A DNA stretch of 64,000 nt from Corynebacterium kalidii (GTDB lineage: Bacteria; Actinomycetota; Actinomycetes; Mycobacteriales; Mycobacteriaceae). The translations under genes were made by a program, and so were the position numbers. Below the pieces are notes generated by a model. It had not been told where the DNA came from, searched no databases, and saw nothing but the letters and a program-made list of their open reading frames with translations. The DNA is taken from assembly GCF_022869005.1 (NCBI RefSeq), contig NZ_JALIEA010000017.1, forward strand, positions 558,001 through 622,000. Reading direction: 5' to 3'. How positions within the stretch are numbered: the first letter of the stretch is position 1; each line of letters starts with the position of its first letter. This document shows positions 27,466-38,238 of this stretch, piece by piece.

Positions 27466-28041
27466 TCAGTCCCGGTTCTCCGTGGAGCGCAGGGACTGTT
27501 CGACGATGTCGAGCGCCTCGGGGAGCAGGCCGCTCTCGCGGTCCGAGACCAGGTGCGCCATGACCCCCTCCAACACCAGCTCCAGGAGCTGGAGCGTGGT
27601 GGCGGTGGAGATGTCGGTGCGCAGCCGGCCGGACTGCCGTTGCTCCTCGAGTCGCTCGGTGACCGCCGCACGTAGTGCGTTCTGGTCCTGCTCCCAGACC
27701 TCCCGGAGCTGGTCGTCGTGGCGGATGCGGCGGGTGATCTCCACCCGCAGACCCCACCATTCGGCGAGCTCGGGGTCCTCCAGGAGGTGCCGGATCAGCC
27801 CGATCATGCCGCGGCTGCCGGCGAGGTCGGTCATCCGGACCATGTCGCGGTGGGCGACCTCCCGGAACAGGGTCTCCTTGTTCCGGAAGTGGTGGAAGAT
27901 CGCCCCCCGTGACTTGCCCGTCTCCTTCTCCAGCCGGGAGACCGTGGCTCCGTCGTACCCGTGGGTGACGAAGCAGGTCCTGGCTGAGCGCAGGATGTCG
28001 GTGCGCCGCTCGGAAAGGTCGGTTTCACTGACCTTAGGCAT
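27466..28041 (-). CDS. acnR: AcnR, TetR-type repressor of aconitase
   Basis: This 191-residue TetR-family regulator carries the helix-turn-helix GATVSRLEKETGKSRGAIFHHFRNKETLF at about residues 30-58 and a longer ligand-binding half. In C. glutamicum AcnR is encoded downstream of acn and represses it, sensing citrate and related ligands. Length and position match exactly. The ATG at 28041 is chosen because AAAGGGGCA precedes it and it gives MPKVSETDLSERR, the expected N-terminus. An AcnR-like operator is found upstream of acn. Confidence 0.94.
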   Translation of the reverse strand: MPKVSETDLSERRTDILRSARTCFVTHGYDGATVSRLEKETGKSRGAIFHHFRNKETLFREVAHRDMVRMTDLAGSRGMIGLIRHLLEDPELAEWWGLRVEITRRIRHDDQLREVWEQDQNALRAAVTERLEEQRQSGRLRTDISTATTLQLLELVLEGVMAHLVSDRESGLLPEALDIVEQSLRSTENRD

Positions 28042-28116
28042 GGACAGTGCCCCTTTCCGGTACGCGACCGCCCGCCTCACGGCAACCGCGGGGCGGGCGG
28101 GGAATGAACACGGTTC

Positions 28117-30918
<2,802 letters not shown>

Positions 30919-31100
30919 GACAGTGCTCCTGAATCTCTTCTCGTTATCGTCGTCGAGTTGTACGACGTTCGTCTGACGTCATCCCGCCGCGCGGACCTGC
31001 AGGCCTCGTCTCGGCCTCGTCCCCGGCACCGGGAAGACTGGCGCCGACGCGGACTACCTCCATTGTGTCAGCAGTCATCGCGGATTCCGTCGGAACCAGT

Positions 31101-31120
31101 GTAACAGTACGAACGTAATG
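31101..31120 (-). promoter_or_regulatory. acn promoter with AcnR-type operator
   Basis: CAGTACGAACGTAATG (31105-31120) differs at one position from the C. glutamicum AcnR consensus CAGNACNNNCGTACTG. On the minus strand TACACT is the probable -10, and the operator occupies the spacer just upstream of it. Binding there would block RNA polymerase. The leader to the acn GTG would be about 170-180 nt. Confidence 0.75.
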
Positions 31121-31254
31121 CTTCATAACCGCAGGACGACGTGATTCAGGCCTCCATCCGCCCGCGTGTCGGCACCGCCGCACAGCCCGTGTGGATGCTA
31201 GAAATCTATACAGCGAGATAACAACTGTCGGCCCTGCCAGGAAATGAGTCACCC

Positions 31255-31737
31255 GTGGATTTCGAGAACATCGACCTTCAGGCGATCCTCGACGACATCG
31301 CCGAGTCCGGGTTCTCCACCTCTCAGACCGGCGACGACCTCAGCCCGGACGACGTCGCCGGCTACCGGGATCTCGCCGACCAAGGGGTCGACGTCGTGAT
31401 CCTCGACGGGACCTCCGCGGAAGGCACCGGGCTGCGGAACCTCGCGCAGACAGTGAAGGACTCCACGCGCCCGGACGGCTCCGAGGGGGCGCAGACGGTC
31501 ATCGTGCGGGCACCGCACAATGCGCAGGTCGTCAGCGACTCGATGTCACGCTTCCAGATCGAGTCGAACCAGGGGATCCTGCAGGGGTCGACCGCACCCC
31601 AGGACGTCGTCGACTTCCTGGCCGGGGCCGAGACCGCCGAGCCGGACTTCACCGCGCTCAATGTCGCCGTCCTCGTCGGCGTCCTCGTCACCGTCGCCGT
31701 CGCCGCCGCATTCGCGCGGCTCGGCTACCGGCGCTGA
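31255..31737 (+). CDS. Small membrane protein (Rv1476-like)
   Basis: This 160-residue protein has a soluble N-terminal domain (MDFENIDLQAILDDIAESGF) and one C-terminal membrane segment (ALNVAVLVGVLVTVAVAAAFARLG). Position between acn and an NlpC/P60 gene, divergent from acn, matches Rv1476 of M. tuberculosis. The function is unknown; it probably shows the soluble domain outside or inside the membrane as a C-tail anchor. The GTG at 31255 has AGGAAATGAG upstream. A regulatory role on the following hydrolase is only inference. Confidence 0.75.
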   Translation: MDFENIDLQAILDDIAESGFSTSQTGDDLSPDDVAGYRDLADQGVDVVILDGTSAEGTGLRNLAQTVKDSTRPDGSEGAQTVIVRAPHNAQVVSDSMSRFQIESNQGILQGSTAPQDVVDFLAGAETAEPDFTALNVAVLVGVLVTVAVAAAFARLGYRR

Positions 31738-32274
31738 CCGCTCCAGCCCGTTCCAGCCCAGGGCCTTTACTCTTCCGACACCCTCCCGACCGACACCCGC
31801 CGTCGCGGTGGCATGATCCAGCCATACACGGTCAAGGGTGTCGACTTGTCGATGCTCAAGTCAAGGTTCAGAGTTTGAGTACGGCCGAGGTCATCACCGC
31901 AATGAGACACGCCGACAGCGCCACCGATGTGACGAAGATCACACTTTGTGAGTCTCCGCCTCCCGGTGCAGGTCAAGGCATTCAGCGTGACACATGTTCT
32001 TCGTGATTCTTATGTGAATAGTGGGGTCCGGGTTTCGCATGGGTCGCGAGTGTCTTACGGTTCAGTTGTCGTCATTTGGTAACGATCCGATATCGGAACG
32101 AGACCTGTTCGTGACAATTCCGGCGGTGAACAACCGGCCCACCGGAACCTGGCCCTCGGGCCCTGGACCACCACGCGGGGAAGCGCGGTGGACAGGCGGC
32201 CGTACCAGGAAGCTGTCAAGGACGACGGCTTGAACTTGATGACCCGGTACGCCATCCCCAAGGAGAGACTCACC
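31738..32274. promoter_or_regulatory. Long regulatory region before the NlpC/P60 gene
   Basis: No gene is seen in these 537 bp. It holds a perfect GlxR-type site (31928-31943), AT-richer promoter-like DNA around 31990-32020 (CTTATGTGAATAGTG) and TACGGT near 32057 as an alternative -10, a CCGATATCGG palindrome (32087-32096), and GC-rich hairpins, one with CCACC/GGTGG arms around 32169-32192. An mRNA leader of 200 nt or more is likely. It ends with AAGGAGAG before the GTG at 32275. Confidence 0.55.
31928..31943. promoter_or_regulatory. GlxR (cAMP receptor) binding site
   Basis: TGTGACGAAGATCACA is a perfect match to the GlxR/Crp consensus TGTGA-N6-TCACA. It lies about 330 bp upstream of the NlpC/P60 start codon and upstream of the likely promoter, where it would suit activation. 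Confidence 0.8.
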
Positions 32275-34113
32275 GTGGCACTTCGACTGAACGCCCGCGG
32301 CACTGTCCGTAGGTCGACCGTCCGGTCCACTCGGGCACTGCTGTCTTTCGCGGTGGCCGCGGGACTCACCGTCCCCGCGGCGACAGCCGTCGCGGCCCCG
32401 TCCGACACCTCCTCGAGCGCGTCCGACCAGTCCCCTGAGGCCTACCTCGCCGAACTCGTCGGCGAGGTGTCCAGGACCGAGGGCGAGGTCTCCTCCCTGG
32501 AACTCGAACTCGGCGGACTGCGGGAGTCGGTGAACAAGGCCCGCGTCGACGTCGACCGGAGCCAGCGCGCCGCCCAGGAGGCCCAGGACAAGGTCACCGA
32601 CGCCCGTGGCCGTCTCGACGACTCGGACTCGGATGTCCAGGACGCGCAGTCCACCCTCGACGAGCTCGCGCGGTCGGCGTACAGCCGCGGCGGGGAGTCA
32701 TCCCCCGTCGTCCTCGCGTCGGGTTCCGACGCCACGGGCGACACCATCGACCGTGCCACCTACATGCGGCTCGCCGCCGAGAAGAAGCAGGCGGACATCG
32801 ACCGCCTCGATCTCGCCCGGACGCAGGCCGCGAACGAAGAGGCGTCGCTGCGCGACTCGCGCGACCAGGCGGACGGCCTCGTCCAGAAGGCGCTGGACGC
32901 GCACCGGACGGCGGAACAGGCCTACACCGACGCCACGTCGTCGATCGCCGCGAAGAGCGCGGAGCTCGACCGGGTCAGGAACACGCTCTCCGACACCAGG
33001 GAACGTCTCGCGGTCGCGAAGAAGGCCGTGGACCGGGTGTCGGCGAACGCGGGAGCCAGCTCCTTCGACAAGCGGCGCGCCGCCGAGGCCGCCGCCGAAC
33101 GCGTCGAAACAACTCCTGCAACCCCGGCAACCCCGGCCCCGGTCGACACGAAGGACCAGGAGGTGGGGCCGCAGAGCCCCGCCGCGGCAGCCGGACAGTC
33201 CGGTCCGGGGGAGGACGCCGCAAGCTCCGCCGACACCGCCGAGTCCGGCGCCACCGGGGTGGCACCGGAAGCCACCGGGAGTCTCGAGGAAGGCGTCGAG
33301 GGCAGTGCCGGGACCCCTGCCGACGTCCCGGCAACCGACCCCGCCACCGAGGATCCGGCCGGCGCGCAGTCCTCGGTCGACCTGCCCGGGCTCGACGCGG
33401 TTCCCGGCAGCTTCGAGGGAAGCACGGCCGGGGACGAACGGCGCCAGGCGGCGATCGACGGCCTGATCAACGCCGCCGGGCAGGCCGCGTTCGCCGGCAT
33501 CAACTCCCACCTGCAGGGTGACCCGGACGGGGCGTTCGAGGCCGCGGCGAACGCAGGACGCGCCGCTGCCGCGGAGGCCTACGGCAACCTCCCGCAGGGC
33601 CAGGACGGGCAGGGCGGCCAGGGCGGCATCCTGCCGGGGGCCCCGGGAGAAGGTCAGCCGCCGGTGGCGCCCGACGCGTCCGGCACCCGTGAGGAGAAGA
33701 TTGAACGCGTCATCGAGCGCGGGATGACCCAGCTCGGTGTCACCTACGCCTGGGGCGGCGGCAACCAGGACGGCCCCACCCTCGGTGTGCGCGACGGCGG
33801 CGTCGCCGACGCCCACGGCGACTACTCCAAGGTCGGCTTCGACTGCTCCGGTCTGATGGTCTACGCGTTCGCGGCCGCCGGGATCCAGCTCGAGAAGTAC
33901 TCCGGCTACCAGTACACCTCCGGCACGCAGCTCCCCGTCGCCGAGGCGCAGCGTGGCGACATGCTCTTCTGGGGCCCGGGGGGAAGCTCCCACGTGGCGC
34001 TCTACCTCGGCGACGGCACGATGCTCGAGGCCCCGCAGTCCGGGGACGTCGTCAAGGTCTCGCCGGTGCGCTGGGACGGCATCGAGCCCATGGCCGTGCG
34101 CATGATCGGGTAG
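32275..34113 (+). CDS. Secreted NlpC/P60 peptidoglycan hydrolase (RipA/Cg1735-like)
   Basis: This 612-residue cell-wall endopeptidase has four parts. A signal peptide (basic start, then ALLSFAVAAGLTVPAATAVAA) is followed by a long coiled-coil (about 50-270), a Pro/Ala/Gly/Glu-rich linker and a C-terminal NlpC/P60 domain. The catalytic residues are Cys524 (FDCSG), His573 (SSHVALY) and Glu585; the spacing equals that of RipA (C383-H432-E444). It probably cuts stem peptides at division septa. GTG 32275 is chosen for AAGGAGAG upstream. Gene order acn, small membrane protein, hydrolase matches C. glutamicum and M. tuberculosis. Confidence 0.92.
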   Translation: MALRLNARGTVRRSTVRSTRALLSFAVAAGLTVPAATAVAAPSDTSSSASDQSPEAYLAELVGEVSRTEGEVSSLELELGGLRESVNKARVDVDRSQRAAQEAQDKVTDARGRLDDSDSDVQDAQSTLDELARSAYSRGGESSPVVLASGSDATGDTIDRATYMRLAAEKKQADIDRLDLARTQAANEEASLRDSRDQADGLVQKALDAHRTAEQAYTDATSSIAAKSAELDRVRNTLSDTRERLAVAKKAVDRVSANAGASSFDKRRAAEAAAERVETTPATPATPAPVDTKDQEVGPQSPAAAAGQSGPGEDAASSADTAESGATGVAPEATGSLEEGVEGSAGTPADVPATDPATEDPAGAQSSVDLPGLDAVPGSFEGSTAGDERRQAAIDGLINAAGQAAFAGINSHLQGDPDGAFEAAANAGRAAAAEAYGNLPQGQDGQGGQGGILPGAPGEGQPPVAPDASGTREEKIERVIERGMTQLGVTYAWGGGNQDGPTLGVRDGGVADAHGDYSKVGFDCSGLMVYAFAAAGIQLEKYSGYQYTSGTQLPVAEAQRGDMLFWGPGGSSHVALYLGDGTMLEAPQSGDVVKVSPVRWDGIEPMAVRMIG

Positions 34114-34134
34114 GCCGGACGACCGGCCGCAGCG

Positions 34135-34995
34135 TCACCGCAGGAGTTCACGCATCGCGTGGTCGACTGCGGTGATTCTCGCCGTCCGGACGGCCCCGGC
34201 GAGGGGGAGCAGGTGGGGGTCCAGGGCCGCGCCCTGGTCCGTCGAGCGGGTGACCTCGATGACCGAGGCGACGACATCGGCGCGGGCCATGAGTTTCTCG
34301 GCCCGCGGGGCCACTCCGGCGGGCAGACCGGGAAGACCGAAGAAGTCCGACAGGGCGCCCACCGCGAGGCGGGGGGAGCGGTGCCTGACCGGCAGGTTCC
34401 CGGACTGTTCGACCAGCGACGCCGCCGCCTCGGTCGCCTCCCGCAGTTTCGTGTCGGCCTCGCCCGGACTGTAGAACTCCCCGGCCCGGACCTGTCCGAC
34501 GCAGCGGTACCAGGTCCACTGCACCAGGGACGTGTCCACGACCCAGGGGACGAGGACGTGGGTCACCGACGGATCCTCGTCGGCGACGGCGATCCCCGCA
34601 CCTGCCTGCGAGACCGCGGTGGCCCCGCGGGTGCCGGCCGGGAGGGCGGGCGGGTCGCCGGGGCCGGCGAGGACCAGACCGACCAGTGGCCGGGACGAGA
34701 GCTCGGACGGGGCACCGCGTGTCACCTCACGCACGGCGTGCAGCAGGTCGACCAGGCCGGTGGGACGGTCGGTGAAACGTCCGTCGAAGGGGTCCTCGCC
34801 GCCCGGGTCGACGAGCAGGGTGTGGGCCGGGCCCTGGACGTCCTGGAACGCGTCGATCACGTCATCGGCGGAGACGAGCCCGTGGAGCCACCATCCCAAC
34901 CATACGGTGGTGTTCTGCACCGGGGACCACAGCTGCTCCCGCAGTGGGGTGGCTTTCATCGTGCCGGTGTCACCGGCGGGGTTTCTGGACGACAT
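34135..34995 (-). CDS. Conserved actinobacterial protein of unknown function
   Basis: This protein of about 286 residues begins MSSRNPAGDTGTMKATPLREQLW. It has no signal peptide or membrane segment. It contains WLGWWLHGLVSADDVIDAFQDVQG near the start and a C-terminal helical stretch. I do not recognise a catalytic motif. AGGAG precedes the ATG at 34995; an ATG 12 codons inside is possible. It is divergent from the DUF3097 gene, with start codons 25 bp apart, so the two promoters overlap and the genes may be co-regulated. Confidence 0.8.
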   Translation of the reverse strand: MSSRNPAGDTGTMKATPLREQLWSPVQNTTVWLGWWLHGLVSADDVIDAFQDVQGPAHTLLVDPGGEDPFDGRFTDRPTGLVDLLHAVREVTRGAPSELSSRPLVGLVLAGPGDPPALPAGTRGATAVSQAGAGIAVADEDPSVTHVLVPWVVDTSLVQWTWYRCVGQVRAGEFYSPGEADTKLREATEAAASLVEQSGNLPVRHRSPRLAVGALSDFFGLPGLPAGVAPRAEKLMARADVVASVIEVTRSTDQGAALDPHLLPLAGAVRTARITAVDHAMRELLR

Positions 34996-35006
34996 TGCTC
35001 CTAGCC

Positions 35007-35012
35007 TAGAGT
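35007..35012 (+). promoter_or_regulatory. -10 hexamer TAGAGT, leaderless DUF3097 gene
   Basis: TAGAGT ends 8 nt before the ATG at 35021, within the 25-bp gap between two divergent start codons. Confidence 0.5.
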
Positions 35013-35020
35013 CGGTGTCC

Positions 35021-35899
35021 ATGAGCTTCAACGACAGGTACGGCCGTGACATCCTCGGAGGGTCCGGATCCCCCCACGCCCCCAGTTCCGCCGGTGGACG
35101 CCCCCGTCCCGACCTGCCCGAGGTGCCCGCCGCCCCGGGCACCGTCGTGGAGGTCGCCGACGGCGGCTGGGTCGGTGCGGTGGTGGGCTTCGAGAAGACC
35201 TACGACGGGGAGTTCGTGCGGCTGGAGGACCGGCACGGACGCGACCGGCTGTTCAAGATGCGTCCCGGGGGGTTCCTCGTCGACGGCCGTCCGGTCACCC
35301 TGACCCGCTACGTCGCCCCGTCGGAGACTCCGCGGCAGCAGCGGTCCAACTCCGGGTCACGACGGGTGCAGGACGTGCGTGCCAAGGTCGCCGCACCGTC
35401 GCGCATCTGGGTCGAGGGCCTGCACGACGCCGCCATCGTCGAGCAGGTCTGGGGGCACGACCTGCGTGTCGAGGGTGTGGTCGTGGAGTTCATCGAGGGG
35501 CTGGACAACCTCCCGGACATGCTCGCGGAGTTCCGGCCGGGGCCGGGACGCCGGGTCGGGGTGCTCGCCGACCACCTCGTGGAGGGCTCCAAGGAGACCC
35601 GTCTCACCCGGGGCCTCGGTCCGGACGTGATGGTCACCGGCCACCCGTACATCGACATCTGGGAGGCCGTGAAGCCCGCCACGGTGGGCATCCGTGCGTG
35701 GCCGCAGGTGCCGTACGGCGAGGACTGGAAGACCGGGGTCTGCCGGCGCCTGGGATGGGGGACGCCGACGGACGGGTGGCGGCACGTCTACTCGAAGGTG
35801 AAGACCTTCCGTGACCTGGACGCCACGCTGATCGGGGCGGTCGAGCGGCTGGTCGACTTCGTCACGGAGCCGGGCCTGACAGACCCGTCAGTCCGGTAG
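35021..35899 (+). CDS. DUF3097 family protein
   Basis: This 292-residue protein belongs to the actinobacterial DUF3097 family. It has an N-terminal small beta domain (GTVVEVADGGWVGAVVGFEK) and a C-terminal region beginning SRIWVEGLHDAAIVEQVWG, which resembles a Toprim-like fold with the conserved Glu and a later DHLVEGSKE motif. Family members have no proven reaction; nucleic-acid binding is a reasonable guess from the Toprim resemblance. The end overlaps the convergent gene at 35888 by 12 bp. Confidence 0.85.
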   Translation: MSFNDRYGRDILGGSGSPHAPSSAGGRPRPDLPEVPAAPGTVVEVADGGWVGAVVGFEKTYDGEFVRLEDRHGRDRLFKMRPGGFLVDGRPVTLTRYVAPSETPRQQRSNSGSRRVQDVRAKVAAPSRIWVEGLHDAAIVEQVWGHDLRVEGVVVEFIEGLDNLPDMLAEFRPGPGRRVGVLADHLVEGSKETRLTRGLGPDVMVTGHPYIDIWEAVKPATVGIRAWPQVPYGEDWKTGVCRRLGWGTPTDGWRHVYSKVKTFRDLDATLIGAVERLVDFVTEPGLTDPSVR

Positions 35900-36520
35900 G
35901 AGACCTTCGGTCCTGGCCAGCATGTGGACGGCGAGGAGCCAGCCCGCCTGCTCCGCCTGCCAGCCGGCGGCGGCGAGACGCTGGGACATGGCCTGCTTCG
36001 AGATCCCCACCATCTCGGCGGCCTCACTCTGCAGGTAGCCCTGCCGGACCAGGGCCGTCGCCTCGCGCCCTTCGGCGGTGCGGCGGCTCAGCAGGTGCGA
36101 GACCAGGGTGAAGGCGGCGGCGATGTCGCCGGCGACGTCGGCGCCGAGTCCGGTGGCCTGGACCCCGCCGGGGCCGGGCAGCTCGACCCGCGCCCGGATC
36201 ACCCCGGAGCGGCGGACACCCTGGACCGCGCGGCCGGCGGCGGCGATGAGGTGCTCACGCAGGGTGGCGTCCTCGGTCGGCTCGCCGGCGCCGTCGTCGA
36301 GGACGGCGCCGATCCCGATGGCGAAGTCGACGGCCTGGATGAGGTTCATCACGACCCCCGCCGTGCTGTCGGCGTCGGCGGCGAGGACCACGAGGTCCTC
36401 GGGCCCGTGGACACGGACGTCGACGACGTCGGGGGCGTTGCCGAGCGCCTCGGCGACCTGGCGGACGTAGTCGGCCCGACGGAGTGAGTTTCCCCGGTAG
36501 GCTGCGTGGACGGCGTACAT
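35888..36520 (-). CDS. Putative regulator with C-terminal helix-turn-helix
   Basis: This 210-residue protein has a C-terminal helix-turn-helix, LVRQGYLQSEAAEMVGISKQ, ending in AMSQRLAAAGW. The N-terminal part (MYAVHAAYRGNSLRRADYVRQ) looks like an alpha/beta domain of unknown role. The start is set by the promoter: TAGGAT ends 7 nt before the ATG at 36520, whereas an ATG at 36529 falls inside the -10 itself. It is probably a DNA-binding regulator; the target is unknown. Confidence 0.75.
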   Translation of the reverse strand: MYAVHAAYRGNSLRRADYVRQVAEALGNAPDVVDVRVHGPEDLVVLAADADSTAGVVMNLIQAVDFAIGIGAVLDDGAGEPTEDATLREHLIAAAGRAVQGVRRSGVIRARVELPGPGGVQATGLGADVAGDIAAAFTLVSHLLSRRTAEGREATALVRQGYLQSEAAEMVGISKQAMSQRLAAAGWQAEQAGWLLAVHMLARTEGLLPD

Positions 36521-36527
36521 ACCTGCC

Positions 36528-36533
36528 ATCCTA
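36528..36533 (-). promoter_or_regulatory. -10 hexamer TAGGAT, leaderless gene at 36520
   Basis: TAGGAT on the minus strand, 7 nt before the ATG at 36520. It excludes the upstream in-frame ATG at 36529. Confidence 0.6.
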
Positions 36534-36543
36534 CAGTCCACGT

Positions 36544-37221
36544 CTACGGTGAGGGCTTGACCGTCCCGGGTTCTACGGCCATCCGGGTCCGGATCCTGCG
36601 CCATTCGGTGACGGTCAGCAGGGCACCGGCGGCCGCCAGCGCCACACTGACCCCGAGGAACCACGGTTCCCCGCCGTTGACCACGACGTCCGAGGACGCC
36701 ACGACGGCCACGGTGAGCGGGGCGGAGCCGGCGACGGTGGCCACGACGCAGGGGAGCAGCGGCACCCGGCTGAGCCCGCAGGCGTAGTTCAGCAGGCTGA
36801 AGGGGATGACGGGGATCATCCGGAGCCCGAGGACCGCGACCCAGCCCCGGTCCTCCAGGGCGCCCTGCAGCGCCCGGAACCGCGGTGCCTGTTCGGCCCG
36901 TCGGACCGCGGCACCACCGATCCAGCGGACGAGCACGAGTGACAGCGTGACCGACACCGCCATGCCGGCCAGCGCGAGGACGCTGCCGACGACGGGACCG
37001 AAGAGGACGCCGGCGGCCACGGTCCAGATCGTGCGGGGCACCGGGAGCTGGGTGGCGCCGACCATGAGGACCAGGAAGGTCGCCCAGGAGAGTGCACCGC
37101 TGCCGCGGACGCCGGCGCGGATCGTGTCGAGGTCCGGGGTGGGGAGCAGCACGGCGGCGGCGAGGACCACGACGGCGAGGGCGGCGAGCCCTAGGAGCGA
37201 CGCCCGGTGGTCTCTGCCCAT
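36544..37221 (-). CDS. TVP38/TMEM64-family (VTT domain) membrane protein
   Basis: This 225-residue protein has about five to six membrane segments and the VTT (SNARE-associated/DedA-like) core: AAGVLFGPVVGSVLALAGMA, then FRALQGALEDRGWVAVLGLR and MIPVIPFSLLNYACGLSRV. VTT proteins act as lipid scramblases or flippases in several organisms; the role here is not known. The ATG at 37221 has AGCAGGA upstream; a GTG at 37251 is an alternative. The tRNA-Leu terminator lies between it and the tRNA. Confidence 0.87.
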   Translation of the reverse strand: MGRDHRASLLGLAALAVVVLAAAVLLPTPDLDTIRAGVRGSGALSWATFLVLMVGATQLPVPRTIWTVAAGVLFGPVVGSVLALAGMAVSVTLSLVLVRWIGGAAVRRAEQAPRFRALQGALEDRGWVAVLGLRMIPVIPFSLLNYACGLSRVPLLPCVVATVAGSAPLTVAVVASSDVVVNGGEPWFLGVSVALAAAGALLTVTEWRRIRTRMAVEPGTVKPSP

Positions 37222-37274
37222 GTCCTGCTGTCCTGTCTCTGCCGTGGTCACCCGGGGACCGTGCCGCGGGAACG

Positions 37275-37305
37275 AAAAAAGAGACCCACCGTAGTGGGTC
37301 TCTTT
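37275..37305 (-). terminator. Intrinsic terminator of tRNA-Leu
   Basis: AAAGAGACCCAC (37278-37289) and GTGGGTCTCTTT (37294-37305) form a perfect 12-bp stem with a 4-nt loop. On the minus strand it is followed by a run of six T. It starts 4 bp after the tRNA CCA end. Confidence 0.93.
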
Positions 37306-37311
37306 CTGTGG

Positions 37312-37397
37312 TGTCCGGAGGGGGACTTGAACCCCCACGTCCGTTAATAGGACACTAGCACCTCAAGCTAGCGCGTCTGCCATTCCGCCACCCGGAC
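37312..37397 (-). tRNA. tRNA-Leu (anticodon GAG)
   Basis: The 86-nt RNA folds into a class II tRNA: acceptor GTCCGGG/TCCGGAC, a D arm, anticodon stem GCTAG/CTAGT around the loop TTGAGGT, a long variable arm (GTCC/GGAC) and the T arm GGGGG-TTCAAGT-CCCCC. Anticodon GAG reads CUC and CUU leucine codons. The CCA end is encoded (37309-37311). A matched promoter and terminator flank it. Confidence 0.97.
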
Positions 37398-37457
37398 ATG
37401 GATGCGGACGCCGAACACGGTTCAGGTTTTCAACCCCGTGTCCGTCGCACTCCGGTA

Positions 37458-37486
37458 ACTATAATGATTCACCGCTGCGGTGACAA
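37458..37486 (-). promoter_or_regulatory. Sigma-70-type promoter of tRNA-Leu
   Basis: On the minus strand TTGTCA (37481-37486) and TATAGT (37458-37463) are separated by exactly 17 bp. Both hexamers are near consensus. The predicted start is about 50 nt upstream of the tRNA 5' end. Confidence 0.8.
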
Positions 37487-37653
37487 ATCGGACCGCAGCG
37501 ACCCGGATAACCACAGGTCAACCGCATTTCGCCGCCGGTCGTGCCGCACACGGCCGCACCGCCCGGCAGACGGCCGTCAGGCGACAGGCCACCTGCATAT
37601 ATCAACAGAAATAGTTTCTGCGCTGTACGAAGACGTGCGGCATACTGGGTCCC

Positions 37654-38211
37654 ATGAACGACTCACCCCGACACCACCGGCCCACGTACATCGACGACCG
37701 CTTCCCCGCGGCCGACCCCTACGCGCCGCTGACCGACCTCCCGCCCCTCACCGTCACCAGTGCGGACTTCAACGACGGTGACCGTCTCCCCACCGCCCAG
37801 CTCGGCGGCAACGACGTCTCCCCGCAGCTGTCCTGGTCCGGGGCACCCGAGGGCACACAGTCCTACGCCGTGTCCTGTTACGACCCGGACGCACCGACCA
37901 CGTCCGGGTTCTGGCACTGGGCGGTGTTCAACATCCCGGCGTCCGTCACCTCGCTGGACGCGGGCACCGGCGACGCCGAGCTCATCGGGCTGCCCGACAG
38001 GGCGGTGGCGCTGCGCGGTGATTCCGGCAGCCACGGTTACTACGGCGCCGAGCCCCCCGCCGGCCACGGCCCCCACCGTTACATCTTCGCCGTCCACGCC
38101 CTTCCGACGTTCCTGGAGATCGACGACCGGTCGACACCGACGATCCTCGGGTTCAACCTCAATTTCACCGCCACGGCCCGTGGGCTGCTGTGGGGGTGGG
38201 CGGAGAACTGA
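37654..38211 (+). CDS. YbhB/YbcL (PEBP) family protein
   Basis: This 185-residue protein has the phosphatidylethanolamine-binding protein fold with the ligand-pocket motifs SYAVSCYDPDAPTTSGFWHW and GPHRYIFAVHAL. It is the counterpart of Rv2140c, encoded beside pyrD in M. tuberculosis. Bacterial members bind small phosphorylated or lipid ligands, and some inhibit proteases; the role is open. No signal peptide is seen, so it is cytoplasmic. It is convergent with pyrD, 27 bp apart. Confidence 0.93.
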   Translation: MNDSPRHHRPTYIDDRFPAADPYAPLTDLPPLTVTSADFNDGDRLPTAQLGGNDVSPQLSWSGAPEGTQSYAVSCYDPDAPTTSGFWHWAVFNIPASVTSLDAGTGDAELIGLPDRAVALRGDSGSHGYYGAEPPAGHGPHRYIFAVHALPTFLEIDDRSTPTILGFNLNFTATARGLLWGWAEN

Positions 38212-38238
38212 CCGCCCCTCACGGTCAGTTCAGCCGGT

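Noticed and set aside
32041..32274. c-di-AMP (ydaO) riboswitch before the NlpC/P60 gene
   Set aside because: Such riboswitches are common before cell-wall hydrolases, but the conserved boxes (for example the GTCAGCTAACC-like segment) are not present here.
37654..38211. Secreted lipid-binding protein
   Set aside because: The PEBP-family protein has no signal peptide or lipobox, so export is not supported.
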